Numbered from the stretch's first letter, positions 16,129-26,946 are shown. The stretch is 64,000 nt of DNA from Brevibacillus fulvus (GCF_016908525.1 NZ_JAFBEB010000002.1:62001-126000), one strand, 5' to 3'. Numbers and translations: made by a program. Notes: generated by a model not told the origin, from the letters alone.

Positions 16129-17433
16129 ATGTACAGAATTGGAGTTGTAGGACCACCGCCATCCGTTGAACGGATCCTTGATGTAGCCAATGAATTTGAA
16201 CACGAAATTGAGTTCGTTTCTTTCGTATATGAGGATGCGAAAGAAGTCAGCCGGATCGTCGAACAACATCAAGCGGATTTTGACGGGTGGTTTTTTTCCG
16301 GGCCGATTCCGCATATGTTCGCCAAAAAGGTGCTGCGTTCCGATGCCAATATCGTCTACTGTCATCAAACAGGTGCCAATCTGTATCGCGGTTTTTGCCA
16401 AATGGCGTTTGAACAGCAGCGAATCTCCAAACGGGTATCGATCGATATGATCGATTCCGAAGTAGCCCATATGCAAGAATCGCTTGCCGAGCTGGGAGTG
16501 CCGGCAGAAGACACGTATTTGTACACGTATGACGAACAGTATGACCCTGTTGCCATTGCCGCATTTCACCAGAAGCTGTGGGAGGAAGGAAAGGTGCAGG
16601 GGGCTTTTACGACATTGTTTTCCGTAGAAAGAAGGCTGAAACTGGCAGGAGTTCCGGTTTACCGCATTTTAATGACAAAGATGGAAATCCGGCAAGCAAT
16701 GAAGATCGTGCTGGAAAAAGCGAAAAGTTCGTATTTCAAAGATACGCAAATCGGTATGGAGATCATCGAGATTGAAGGCTTTGACGAGATTGCCGAGAAA
16801 TCGGTGGCGCGCTATCATTTGCAGCATTTGGAGCTGGCGATTCAAAAAATATTGCTGCATTATTGCGAAAGCGTAGATGGTTCATTGATCGAAAACGGCA
16901 ATGGCTGCTACAAAATTGTCAGTTCGCGTGGCGCATTGGAACGTGAGATTGAACAATTGCGGCACGCCATCCAGCAAATTGCTGCCGAAACCGATGCTGT
17001 CGTGGCAGTGGGGATCGGCTATGGCGACACTGCGTACTCGGCGGAGACGCATGCCCGCAAAGCGATTCAACATGCCAAGGTTGGCACGGAGCAAGACATC
17101 GTGATCGTGCAGGAAGACGGCCTGATCGTGGAATCGGCCGGACAGCAAAACCAACTGTTGTATGCGTATCGCTCCACTGATCGAGCATTGCTGAAAAAAC
17201 TCAATCAAGCGAATGTCAGTATCAAAACCTTTAGAAAAATAGAAGCGCTGGTACAAAAGATGGGCTGGACAACGTTCAGCTCAGCCGACCTCGCCCAATA
17301 TTTGTCGATGAGCGTGCGCAATGTCCAGCGAATCATGGGGAGTCTGTGTGAAGCCGGTTTGATCGAGACCAAAGGGGAAGAGATGCAGTCGGTACGCGGG
17401 CGGCCGCGAAAGCTGTATGCTTTGCGTAAATAA
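16129..17433 (+). CDS. Multidomain sensor/winged-helix transcriptional regulator
   Basis: A 434-residue regulator with an unusual layout. Residues about 1-230 resemble a PrpR_N/periplasmic-binding-like sensor fold (opening RIGVVGPPPSVERIL). Residues about 265-350 resemble a GGDEF/nucleotide-cyclase-like domain (VAVGIGYGDTAYSAETHARKA), without a GGDEF signature. Residues about 365-434 are a winged helix (FSSADLAQYLSMSVRNVQRIM followed by RGRPRKLYAL). ATG 16129 has ATAGGAG 11 bases upstream. Ligand and targets are unknown. The GNAT gene follows 76 bases downstream, and the amidotransferase gene diverges from it. Confidence 0.7.
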   Translation: MYRIGVVGPPPSVERILDVANEFEHEIEFVSFVYEDAKEVSRIVEQHQADFDGWFFSGPIPHMFAKKVLRSDANIVYCHQTGANLYRGFCQMAFEQQRISKRVSIDMIDSEVAHMQESLAELGVPAEDTYLYTYDEQYDPVAIAAFHQKLWEEGKVQGAFTTLFSVERRLKLAGVPVYRILMTKMEIRQAMKIVLEKAKSSYFKDTQIGMEIIEIEGFDEIAEKSVARYHLQHLELAIQKILLHYCESVDGSLIENGNGCYKIVSSRGALEREIEQLRHAIQQIAAETDAVVAVGIGYGDTAYSAETHARKAIQHAKVGTEQDIVIVQEDGLIVESAGQQNQLLYAYRSTDRALLKKLNQANVSIKTFRKIEALVQKMGWTTFSSADLAQYLSMSVRNVQRIMGSLCEAGLIETKGEEMQSVRGRPRKLYALRK

Positions 17434-17509
17434 GATCAGCGGGTATCCGTTAAAGGGCGGCCCAGACAAAAGTGAAACGAGCACGATTTGCTGCCAGGGG
17501 GACAATGAT

Positions 17510-17965
17510 ATGGAATTTAACCAAGACGATTTAACCGGGGCTGAAGTCATTGCGTTGATCAGCGAGCATTTGGCGGGCATGGCTGTTCATTCTCCGCCTG
17601 AAAGCATCCATGCCCTTGATCTCGAGCAGTTGAAGCAGCCGGAGATTACGTTTTGGAGCGCGTGGGAACAAGGGGAACTCGTTGGCTGTGGAGCGCTAAA
17701 AGAGCTGGACAGTCTGCATGGAGAGCTCAAATCGATGCGAACCGCCTCCGCACACCTGCGAAAAGGCGTGGCCAGGCGAATGCTTCAGTACATACTCGAA
17801 GAAGCGAGACGCCGTGGTTATCAGCGAGTCAGTCTGGAAACCGGCTCGATGGATGCGTTTATGCCAGCGAGAAAACTGTATGAAAGTTTCGGCTTTCAAT
17901 ATTGCCCGCCATTCTCCGACTATCAGGAAGATCCGAACAGTGTGTTTATGAGCTTGCGATTGTAA
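17510..17965 (+). CDS. GNAT-family N-acetyltransferase
   Basis: A 151-residue GNAT acetyltransferase. The acetyl-CoA-binding loop is visible around HLRKGVARRML, followed by an SLETGSMDAFMPARKLYESFGF stretch typical of the small YsnE/PhnO-like members. ATG 17510 has CAGGGGGAC upstream and gives the normal family length. Substrate unknown. Confidence 0.8.
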   Translation: MEFNQDDLTGAEVIALISEHLAGMAVHSPPESIHALDLEQLKQPEITFWSAWEQGELVGCGALKELDSLHGELKSMRTASAHLRKGVARRMLQYILEEARRRGYQRVSLETGSMDAFMPARKLYESFGFQYCPPFSDYQEDPNSVFMSLRL

Positions 17966-17980
17966 CGGGATTTTTCTGGG

Positions 17981-18009
17981 TTGAAAATTTGTAAATTTAT
18001 GGATATGAT
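17981..18009 (+). promoter_or_regulatory. Sigma-A promoter of the thiC transcript
   Basis: TTGAAA (17981-17986), 17-base spacer, TATGAT (18004-18009), placed directly upstream of the TPP riboswitch. Confidence 0.75.
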
Positions 18010-18027
18010 AGGAATGAAAACTGAATA

Positions 18028-18125
18028 GACACGGGAGCTTGGTGAAGCCAGGCTGAGAGGATGACCGGCAATGTCGTCGACCGTTATACCTGATCTGGGT
18101 AATGCCAGCGGAGGAATGTTCGAGC
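18028..18125 (+). ncRNA. TPP riboswitch (THI element)
   Basis: The conserved core is unmistakable: GGCTGAGA (18051-18058) and ACCTGATCTGGGTAATGCCAGCG (18088-18110). Binding of thiamine pyrophosphate would favour the terminator at 18136-18169 and switch off thiC. Outer boundaries are approximate. Confidence 0.95.
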
Positions 18126-18135
18126 TTTTGGAGAT

Positions 18136-18169
18136 AAAAGATCGCTTCTTTTCGTTGCGGTCTTTTTTT
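18136..18169 (+). terminator. Riboswitch-controlled terminator before thiC
   Basis: AAAAGATCGC (18136-18145) pairs with GCGGTCTTTT (18157-18166) with one G-U pair, followed by more T. It lies 52 bases before thiC and is the expected expression platform of the TPP riboswitch. Confidence 0.88.
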
Positions 18170-18193
18170 CGTCTTTTCGGCTTCCCCGCTTGA

Positions 18194-19999
<1,806 letters not shown>

Positions 20000-20007
20000 C
20001 AAAGGGG

Positions 20008-20039
20008 AAGGGAATGCGAGGAATCGCATTCCCTTTGTT
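20008..20039 (+). terminator. Rho-independent terminator of thiC
   Basis: A 12-base perfect stem (20008-20019 with 20024-20035) with a 4-base loop, followed by a T-rich tail, 8 bases after the thiC stop. Confidence 0.85.
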
Positions 20040-20079
20040 CATTCTGCATTTTTGCAACAAGTCAAACAATTATAAATAG

Positions 20080-20108
20080 TTGAAAATGCTTTATTACGGT
20101 AATATAAT
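20080..20108 (+). promoter_or_regulatory. Sigma-A promoter of the abg operon
   Basis: TTGAAA (20080-20085), 17-base spacer, TATAAT (20103-20108). A leader of about 125 bases lies between it and the abgT start; I recognise no riboswitch in that leader. Confidence 0.8.
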
Positions 20109-20240
20109 CCTATTAAACGACAATTTCATAAAATATTCGTTAAATTTTCAGGAGGGGAGGTCCCGGAACGCTGCGCTCTCAATGTTAGTTAAATCGCTGA
20201 AACAAACCAGATAAAAAGAACAAACAGTAGGGGGGTTCCC

Positions 20241-21788
20241 ATGAGTACAGGACAACTGCAAACCAGTGCGGATCAGCAAACGGAAAGCGTCCGGGGAGCA
20301 GGATTGATCAAATGGGTGGAACGGGTTGGAAATAAGCTGCCGCATCCTTTCATGCTTTTCGTCTACTTGATTGCCATCTTGATGATTTTAACCGCGGTTC
20401 TCTCGTTGTTTGATGTTTACGCGATCGATCCCGTAAAAAATGAAGAAGTGCATGTGAAAAATTTGCTCAGTCAAGAAGGCATACAATGGATTTTACCGAA
20501 CATCATTAAGAATTTTTCCGGCTTCCTGCCGCTTGGCTCGATTTTGACGTTGATGCTCGGCGTCGGTCTCGCTGAGAAAGTTGGCTTGCTGGAAACCGTG
20601 ATCCGCAAAATGTCTTTGCGGGTCAATGCGAAATATGCCAGTTATATGGTTGCCTTTATCGCATTTTTCAGCCACATCGCATCCGATGCTACTTTCGTTA
20701 TCATGCCTCCGCTCGGCGCATTGATCTTTATGGCTGTAGGCCGCAATCCGATTGCCGGCTTGCTTGCCGCCATCGCCGGAGTAGGGTCGGGTTTTACGGC
20801 AAACATCTTGATCGTGACGACCGACGTGCTGTTGTCGGGGATCAGTTCCGAAATTGCAAAGGGTGTCGATCCCAACGTCACGGTCAGCGTCCTCGACAAC
20901 TGGTTCTTCATGGCAACTTCGGTTATCCTCCTGACCGGGTTGATCGGATTGATCACGGATAAATTCATCGAACCGCGCTTGGGAACGTACAAAGGAAATC
21001 GTCTCAACAAGCTGGAAGATGTGACGCCGGAGCAAAACAAAGCGTTAAAAGCGACCGGGATCGCTGCTTTAGTGTTCATTATTGTGCTGGCGGCCTTGGT
21101 TGTTCCGGCAAACGGTTTGCTGCGTGATCCGAAACTGGGCACGATCGTTCCCTCCCCATTCATTTCCGGGATTGTGCCGATTATTCTCTTGTTCTTCTTA
21201 ACGGTTTCCATTACCTATGGCATCAAAATCGGAGCCATCCGCAAACAAAATGATTTGCCTGCCTATTTGGCCGATCCGATTAAAGGGATGGCCGGCTTTA
21301 TCGTACTGGTTTTCCCGTTGTCCCAATTTGTCGCCTTGTTTAACTGGAGCAACATGGGAACCTTCATGGCCCTGTATATCACCGATTTGTTGGAAAAAGT
21401 GCATATGACCGGAGCGCCGGTGTTTATCGGCCTGATGTTCCTGTCCGCATTCCTTTGCTTGTTTATCGCCAGCGGCTCAGCGATCTGGTCACTGCTGGCC
21501 CCGGTTTTTGTGCCGATGTTCATGGCGCTCGGCTATCATCCGGCTTTCGCGCAAATCGCCTTCCGGATTGCCGACTCTTCGGTTATTCCGTTTGCGATCG
21601 TTTCGCCGTTTACGCCATTGCTGTTGAAGTTTTTGCAAGAGTACAAGCCAGAGGCGAAGCTGGGCACGTATTATTCACTGATTTTGCCTTATCCGTTGGT
21701 AATTTTCGTTTGCTGGACGCTGTTGCTGGTTGTCTGGTACTTTTTGGGCTTGCCCATCGGCCCGGGTGTTTATCCGAAACTGGGTTGA
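20241..21788 (+). CDS. abgT: AbgT-family p-aminobenzoyl-glutamate transporter
   Basis: A 515-residue AbgT-family membrane protein with about a dozen hydrophobic segments. Family-typical stretches include VGNKLPHPFMLF near the N-terminus, FSHIASDATFVIMPPLGALIF and the SGSAIWSLLAPVFVPMF region. AbgT proteins import p-aminobenzoyl-glutamate, a folate breakdown product; some relatives export sulfonamides. The two M20 hydrolases encoded directly downstream make an uptake role the best fit. ATG 20241 has GGGGGG upstream. Confidence 0.93.
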   Translation: MSTGQLQTSADQQTESVRGAGLIKWVERVGNKLPHPFMLFVYLIAILMILTAVLSLFDVYAIDPVKNEEVHVKNLLSQEGIQWILPNIIKNFSGFLPLGSILTLMLGVGLAEKVGLLETVIRKMSLRVNAKYASYMVAFIAFFSHIASDATFVIMPPLGALIFMAVGRNPIAGLLAAIAGVGSGFTANILIVTTDVLLSGISSEIAKGVDPNVTVSVLDNWFFMATSVILLTGLIGLITDKFIEPRLGTYKGNRLNKLEDVTPEQNKALKATGIAALVFIIVLAALVVPANGLLRDPKLGTIVPSPFISGIVPIILLFFLTVSITYGIKIGAIRKQNDLPAYLADPIKGMAGFIVLVFPLSQFVALFNWSNMGTFMALYITDLLEKVHMTGAPVFIGLMFLSAFLCLFIASGSAIWSLLAPVFVPMFMALGYHPAFAQIAFRIADSSVIPFAIVSPFTPLLLKFLQEYKPEAKLGTYYSLILPYPLVIFVCWTLLLVVWYFLGLPIGPGVYPKLG

Positions 21789-21821
21789 CCAACGTAAAAC
21801 ATTGGAAAGAAGGTTTGGAAA

Positions 21822-23123
21822 ATGATGGATCTGATTGCGTTGCGCAGAGATTTGCATCAGCATCCCGAATTAGGTTTCACAGAATTTCGCACCGCAGCGA
21901 AAGTGGTGGAACAATTAACGGCGCTTGGCTACGAAGTGCTTTATGGCCAGGATGCCATCGATGGGGAATCGCGCCGGGGACTGCCCTCGCCTGAAGTATT
22001 GGAGGACGCCTATCAGCGGGCGCTGCGCGACGGTGCCAATCCGCAAATCGTCGAGAAGATGCGCGGAGGCTACACCGCGGTGATTGGAATTTTAAAGGGA
22101 AAGGCGCCGGGACCAACGGTGGCTTTCCGCTTCGATATGGACGCTTTGCCAATTTTGGAAAGCACAGATCACGATCACTATCCGCAAGCGGCAGGATTCC
22201 GCTCGTTGTATGAAGGCAATATGCACGCCTGCGGCCACGATGGGCATACGACCATTGGTCTCGGACTGGCGGAAAAACTGGCGGACGGAAACTTTTCCGG
22301 TACGGTAAAGCTGATTTTTCAACCGGCGGAAGAAGGGGTGCGCGGAGCTTATGCCGTCGTGCAAAAAGGGATGCTGGACGATGTCGATTATTTGTTCTGC
22401 CACCATCTGGGCACGAATGTTCCTTTGGGTGAAGTGCATGGGAGTTGTGCCGGCTTTCTGGCTACCACGAAAATGGCCGCCTATTTCGAAGGGGTTTCCG
22501 CACATGCCGGGGCCAGTCCGGAGCAAGGGCGCAATGCCTTGCTCGGTGCCGCTACCGCTCTGCTGAATATCCATGCCATCCCGCGCTTCAGCACAGGGGA
22601 AACCCGCATCAACGTCGGCGTCCTGGAAGGCGGAACAGCGGCGAATATTATTCCGCAATCCGCCAGAATGGTCGTCGAGACTCGTTCGGCTACGGAGGAA
22701 GTCAATCAGGAACTGGAACGCCGCGTTCGCAACATTATCGCGCAAAGCGCGGCAATGCATGAATTGAATTACCGGATCGAGGTAATTGGCGCCGCCATTC
22801 CGATTCACAGCGATCAAGAGCTGGCCGAACTGGCGATTGAAGAAGCCAAACAGGTGGAAGGATTTACTGCTTTCCAAGTGGGGGCGGCCAATTCGATCGG
22901 CAGCGAAGACGCCAGCTTCATGATTCGCCGGGTTCAGGAACGCGGCGGCAAGGCGACTTATATGGTAATTGGCACAGACATTCCCGCTCCTCATCATCAT
23001 CCCAAGTTTGACATCCAGGAGGAAGTGTTGCCGCGCAGCGTGAAATTGCTCGAACGAATCGCCAGACGGACGCTGCAAGCCGAATTTTCCTTATCTCGTG
23101 CGGAAGGAGAGGATCGCAAATGA
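21822..23123 (+). CDS. abgA: M20 amidohydrolase, p-aminobenzoyl-glutamate hydrolase subunit A-like
   Basis: A 433-residue M20D/AbgA-like amidohydrolase. The RRDLHQHPELGFTE opening, HACGHDGHTTIGLGL metal motif and FQPAEEGVRGA catalytic-glutamate segment are intact. In Escherichia coli, AbgA and AbgB together cleave p-aminobenzoyl-glutamate to p-aminobenzoate and glutamate. ATG 21822 has AGAAGG upstream. The end overlaps abgB by 4 bases (ATGA), consistent with equal production of both subunits. Confidence 0.9.
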   Translation: MMDLIALRRDLHQHPELGFTEFRTAAKVVEQLTALGYEVLYGQDAIDGESRRGLPSPEVLEDAYQRALRDGANPQIVEKMRGGYTAVIGILKGKAPGPTVAFRFDMDALPILESTDHDHYPQAAGFRSLYEGNMHACGHDGHTTIGLGLAEKLADGNFSGTVKLIFQPAEEGVRGAYAVVQKGMLDDVDYLFCHHLGTNVPLGEVHGSCAGFLATTKMAAYFEGVSAHAGASPEQGRNALLGAATALLNIHAIPRFSTGETRINVGVLEGGTAANIIPQSARMVVETRSATEEVNQELERRVRNIIAQSAAMHELNYRIEVIGAAIPIHSDQELAELAIEEAKQVEGFTAFQVGAANSIGSEDASFMIRRVQERGGKATYMVIGTDIPAPHHHPKFDIQEEVLPRSVKLLERIARRTLQAEFSLSRAEGEDRK

Positions 23124-24526
23124 ACAACGATCTGCAAATGATCACGACGACAATCGAGCAAAAACGCGAGAAGTTTATCGACGTGAGCAACCGGATCTGG
23201 GAATTTGCCGAAACCCGGTTTGAGGAATTTCGTTCTGCCGAGTTGCTTTGCCAAACGTTGGAGGAAGAAGGGTTCGCTGTCGAACGTGGGGCAGGCGGCA
23301 TCCCGACCGCTTTTATCGGAACTTTTGGCAGCGGAGCGCCGATCATCGCTTTCCTGGGAGAGTTTGATGCGCTGTCGGGGATGAGCCAGAAAAAAGGCAT
23401 TGCGCAGGAGATTCCGGAGATCCCTGGCGGCAATGGCCATGGCTGCGGCCACAATTTGCTGGGCACTGGCTCTTTGGCGGCCGCTGTGGCGGTTAAAGAA
23501 TATTTGCAAAAATATAATCTGCCCGGCACCGTCCGTTATTACGGCTGTCCCGGAGAAGAAGGCGGCTCCGGAAAAACATTTATGGCCCGCGCCGGAGTGT
23601 TTGACGATGTGGACTTCGCGCTGAGCTGGCATCCGATGGGCTATAACAGCGTCATGGCCGTGGAATCTTTGGCCAATTACCAGGTGTACTTCAAGTTCAA
23701 GGGAAAAAGCGCACACGCCGCGGCCAGTCCCCATCTGGGAAGAAGCGCACTCGATGCCGTTGAACTGATGAACATTGGCGTCAACTACTTGCGCGAACAC
23801 ATCATTCCGGAAGCGCGGGTGCATTACGCCGTTACCCATACAGGCGGATTGTCTCCCAATGTCGTTCAGGCGAAAGCGGAAGTCTTGTATCTCATTCGCG
23901 CTCCGCATGTTCCCCAAGTGCAAGAAATTTACGAACGGGTTTGCGACATTGCCAAAGGGGCAGCGCTGATGACCGGAACCGAAGTGGAGATCGTGTTTGA
24001 CAAAGCGTGCTCCGAGCTGATTCAGAACAAGACGTTAGAATCAGTCATGTATCGCAATTTTCAACAGTTGGGCGTCCCGCAGTTCGATGAGCAGGAACAA
24101 GCGTTGGCGCAGGAAGTACGGGCTACGCTCACACCGCAGGAAAGAGCCAGCTCGGCCGCTTTGCCCGATGGAGCATCTCCCGACCTGGTGGACTGGCTGC
24201 AGCCTTATACAGGGGCAACCATCCCGCTGAACGGCTCCACGGACGTAGGCGATGTCAGTTGGATTACGCCGACCGCCCAATGCAACACGGCATGCTTCGT
24301 GAACGGCTCGGCTTTGCATTCGTGGCAATGGGTGACGATTGGCGCCACTTCGATCGGGCATAAAGGGATGCTTCATGCCGGCAAGGTGATGGCGGCAACG
24401 GCGATCGACATGCTGAAAAATCCGGAAGCGGTGCTCCAGGCGAAGAAAGAATTGCAGGAACGTTTGGGCAAACAGGCTTACCAATGTCCGATTCCGGAAG
24501 GCGTACAGCCGTCGGCAAAAAAATAG
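23120..24526 (+). CDS. abgB: M20 amidohydrolase, p-aminobenzoyl-glutamate hydrolase subunit B-like
   Basis: A 468-residue M20 amidohydrolase of the AbgB group. GHGCGHNLLG and CPGEEGGSGK carry the metal and catalytic residues, and the lid-domain KGKSAHAAASPH stretch is present. Overlap with abgA (ATGA) and the AbgT gene upstream give the abgT-abgA-abgB order. This AbgB is near the usual family length. A terminator follows. Confidence 0.9.
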   Translation: MNNDLQMITTTIEQKREKFIDVSNRIWEFAETRFEEFRSAELLCQTLEEEGFAVERGAGGIPTAFIGTFGSGAPIIAFLGEFDALSGMSQKKGIAQEIPEIPGGNGHGCGHNLLGTGSLAAAVAVKEYLQKYNLPGTVRYYGCPGEEGGSGKTFMARAGVFDDVDFALSWHPMGYNSVMAVESLANYQVYFKFKGKSAHAAASPHLGRSALDAVELMNIGVNYLREHIIPEARVHYAVTHTGGLSPNVVQAKAEVLYLIRAPHVPQVQEIYERVCDIAKGAALMTGTEVEIVFDKACSELIQNKTLESVMYRNFQQLGVPQFDEQEQALAQEVRATLTPQERASSAALPDGASPDLVDWLQPYTGATIPLNGSTDVGDVSWITPTAQCNTACFVNGSALHSWQWVTIGATSIGHKGMLHAGKVMAATAIDMLKNPEAVLQAKKELQERLGKQAYQCPIPEGVQPSAKK

Positions 24527-24542
24527 GAACAGCTCGGCAGCG

Positions 24543-24571
24543 GCCGGCGTCAGAGATGGCGCCGGCTTTTT
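24543..24571 (+). terminator. Rho-independent terminator of the abg operon
   Basis: GCCGGCG (24543-24549) pairs with CGCCGGC (24560-24566), followed by TTTTT. Confidence 0.85.
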
Positions 24572-24606
24572 AGGCGAAAAAATATGCAACCGCTTACAAA
24601 ATAGTG

Positions 24607-24635
24607 TTGAAATCGTATAACGCGGATACTATAAT
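24607..24635 (+). promoter_or_regulatory. Sigma-A promoter at the head of the inositol regulon
   Basis: TTGAAA (24607-24612), 17-base spacer, TATAAT (24630-24635). The operator palindrome follows 10 bases downstream. Confidence 0.8.
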
Positions 24636-24644
24636 ACGAAATAA

Positions 24645-24658
24645 GTAAAGCGCTTTAC
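24645..24658 (+). promoter_or_regulatory. LacI-type operator O1
   Basis: GTAAAGCGCTTTAC is a perfect 14-base palindrome with the CG centre usual for LacI/GalR operators. It lies just after the -10 box, where a bound repressor would block initiation. The AAGCGCTT core recurs at 25796, 26937 and 27077. Confidence 0.75.
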
Positions 24659-24732
24659 AAAAACTGAAAAGAGTGAATTTTGAAAATCATCACGAGTCAT
24701 CCGCCGAGAAACATTTGAAAGGATGGGATTAC

Positions 24733-25785
24733 GTGAACAAAAAAATCAGGTGCGCCGTCATTGGTTTGGGCAGGCTCGGCTATTGGCACGCGCAAAATCT
24801 GGCGCAGCGGATACAGGATGCCGAACTGGCAGCAGTGGTCGATGCCTTGCCCGGCAGAGCCGAGCAGGTGGCAAGAGAACTGGGGGTGGCGCGGTGGTCC
24901 GACAATCCCGCAGCCGTTATGGCCGATCCGGATCTGGATGCCGTTGTTATCGTGACCCCGACGACAACCCATGCAGCCTTGCTGAAATTGGCGGCAGCCA
25001 ATCAAAAGCACATTTTTGTGGAGAAGCCGATCACACACTCGCTGCAGGAGGCAGATGAGGTCATCGCGGCGATCCAAAGCAGCAATGTCTCTTGTCAGGT
25101 AGGCTTTATGCGGCGGTTTGACCCGGCTTATCTGGAAGCGAAGCGGCGAATCGACGCCGGAGACATCGGGAAACCGCTTTACTTCAAAGGCATTACCCGT
25201 GACGGAAATACGCCGCCGGCGGAATTTATCAAAAACAGCGGCGGGCTGTACCTTGATTTTTCGATCCACGACTACGACGCCGCGCGGTTTATGCTGGGAG
25301 CAGAGGTTACTTCCGTGACCGCACACGGCAGCGTCGTCAACCGGGACCGGCACGCTTTCGTCAGCGAGTACCGCGATGTCGATCAGGCGCTGACTTATCT
25401 GACCTTTGACTCTGGAGCTGCCGCCGACATCGAAGCGAGCCGCAACGCATTTTACGGGTATGATATTCGCGCGGAAGTGATCGGAACGGAAGGAGCGATC
25501 CAGATCGGTTCACTTCGGCACCACGCCTTGAAAATTCTGACCAAGAAAGGCGGCACGCACGACATCATTCCCGACTTCCCCACACTGTTTTTGGATGCTT
25601 ACTTGAATGAAATGGTTTCCTTTATCGAATGTTTGCGCAATCAGCAAAAACCGCTTGTCCATGAGCAGGACGGCAAAATCGCTCTGCAAATCGCAGCAGC
25701 AGCCACAGCATCCTACCACACAAACACAACCATTCCCTTGGACACAGCACAATCAACGGCAAATGCAGCCAACTTGCCGCGCTAA
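24733..25785 (+). CDS. Gfo/Idh/MocA dehydrogenase, inositol 2-dehydrogenase-like
   Basis: A 350-residue NAD-dependent oxidoreductase. GTG 24733 is chosen for AAAGGA 9 bases upstream and for a Rossmann fold that begins at once (CAVIGLGRLGYWHA). The EKPI motif, the VGFMRRFDPAY stretch and the SIHDYDAAR catalytic His/Asp region match inositol 2-dehydrogenases, and the sequence looks closer to scyllo-inositol dehydrogenase IolX than to classic IolG. It probably oxidises an inositol isomer to the 2-keto form. It is the first gene behind operator O1 and is separated from the main operon by the LacI gene. Confidence 0.82.
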   Translation: MNKKIRCAVIGLGRLGYWHAQNLAQRIQDAELAAVVDALPGRAEQVARELGVARWSDNPAAVMADPDLDAVVIVTPTTTHAALLKLAAANQKHIFVEKPITHSLQEADEVIAAIQSSNVSCQVGFMRRFDPAYLEAKRRIDAGDIGKPLYFKGITRDGNTPPAEFIKNSGGLYLDFSIHDYDAARFMLGAEVTSVTAHGSVVNRDRHAFVSEYRDVDQALTYLTFDSGAAADIEASRNAFYGYDIRAEVIGTEGAIQIGSLRHHALKILTKKGGTHDIIPDFPTLFLDAYLNEMVSFIECLRNQQKPLVHEQDGKIALQIAAAATASYHTNTTIPLDTAQSTANAANLPR

Positions 25786-25793
25786 CCAATGCA

Positions 25794-25803
25794 GAAAGCG
25801 CTT
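25794..25803 (+). promoter_or_regulatory. LacI-type operator O2 (half-degenerate)
   Basis: GAAAGCGCTT contains the AAGCGCTT core, located between the first dehydrogenase and the LacI-family gene, so it suggests autoregulation. Confidence 0.5.
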
Positions 25804-25887
25804 CATCATCAAATCGTTTCCGCTCTGCTCAACTTCACGGATGGAAGCGCGGACAGAACTACCAGGTAGAAAGAAGGCACACAGTGG

Positions 25888-26886
25888 ATGAAACCAACGA
25901 TCTATGACGTGGCAAGAGAAGCAGGAGTGTCGATCGCTACCGTTTCAAAGGTGATTAATCATCAGCGGGTCGGTAAAAAAACAAAAGAAAAAGTGTTGAA
26001 AGTCATGGAAGAACTGAACTACAAACCTAGCGTACTGGCGTCGGCTTTAACCGGCAAACGCACGTCGACTATCGGTTTCCTGCTTCCCGACATCGCCAAT
26101 CCGTTTGTTGCCGGAATGGCCCGCAGAGTGGAAGATCGGGCGCATGAACGCGGCTACAATCTTGTCATTTGCAGCACGGATTCGCAGGAGAAAAAGGAAG
26201 CGGTGTACGTCTCGCTGCTGCGCCAAAAAAGTGTCGACGGCTTTATTCTCGCTGGCGGCTACAAAAATGTGGAAGTAATTGCCGAGTTGATTGAAGAGCA
26301 GGTTCCCGTCGTCCTGTTGGCCGAGTCTTATCCACATCTGTCGGTTAACAGCGTAAAAGTGGATGATTTTATGGGCGGCTACGAAGTGACCTCCCATCTG
26401 ATTTCCCTGGGGCATACCCGAATCGGAATTCTCGCCGAAGATGCGTCGAGCAGCCGGGAACGAATCCGCGGCTTTCGGCAAGCGATGCAGGATAAAGGTT
26501 TGCCGGTCAGAGAAGAGTTTCTCGTGGTCAGCGATTCGACGGAAGAAGGCGCAGAATATTTGGCCGGCCAAATGCTTGATTCGCCCGAGCGGCCAACCGC
26601 CATTTTTGCCTGCAATGATTTGTTGGCGATCCGCGTGATCCTGGCAGCGAGGGAAAGACAATTGCGCATTCCCGATGATCTCTCGGTTGCCGGATTTGAT
26701 AACACCTTGTTATCGCGGAGTACCGACCCGCCCTTGACAACGGTTGCCCAGCCGATCCTCGACATGTGCTCGCAGGCAGTCGATCTGCTGATTGAAGAAA
26801 TTGAACGCCACAACAAAACGAAGCAGCGAATCGTCATGTTGCCACAACTGATTATTCGCAAGTCAACAGGGAAGCGCCGCTCCTGA
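25888..26886 (+). CDS. LacI-family transcriptional regulator of the inositol regulon
   Basis: A 332-residue LacI/GalR-type regulator: helix-turn-helix with hinge (IYDVAREAGVSIATVSKVIN, residues 4-23) and a periplasmic-binding-like sensor domain (STIGFLLPDIANPFVAGMARRVE onwards). ATG 25888 opens the usual MKPTIYDVA start. AAGCGCTT operators upstream of it and upstream of both flanking dehydrogenase genes suggest it controls the whole inositol block. In Bacillus subtilis that job is done by a DeoR-type IolR instead. The effector could be an inositol or a keto-inositol. Confidence 0.88.
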   Translation: MKPTIYDVAREAGVSIATVSKVINHQRVGKKTKEKVLKVMEELNYKPSVLASALTGKRTSTIGFLLPDIANPFVAGMARRVEDRAHERGYNLVICSTDSQEKKEAVYVSLLRQKSVDGFILAGGYKNVEVIAELIEEQVPVVLLAESYPHLSVNSVKVDDFMGGYEVTSHLISLGHTRIGILAEDASSSRERIRGFRQAMQDKGLPVREEFLVVSDSTEEGAEYLAGQMLDSPERPTAIFACNDLLAIRVILAARERQLRIPDDLSVAGFDNTLLSRSTDPPLTTVAQPILDMCSQAVDLLIEEIERHNKTKQRIVMLPQLIIRKSTGKRRS

Positions 26887-26934
26887 ACCAAAGCAGACAG
26901 GCGTGTTTCACGCTGCCTGTTGGCCGCACATAAA

Positions 26935-26946
26935 GAAAGCGCTTTC
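26935..26946 (+). promoter_or_regulatory. LacI-type operator O3
   Basis: GAAAGCGCTTTC is a perfect 12-base palindrome. With its flanks it also matches 13 of 14 positions of the CcpA cre consensus, so either regulator might use it. Confidence 0.6.

Noticed and set aside
24645-24658. CcpA cre site at the head of the inositol regulon
   Set aside because: The palindrome has GT...AC ends instead of the TG...CA needed for cre, so a LacI-family operator is the better call.
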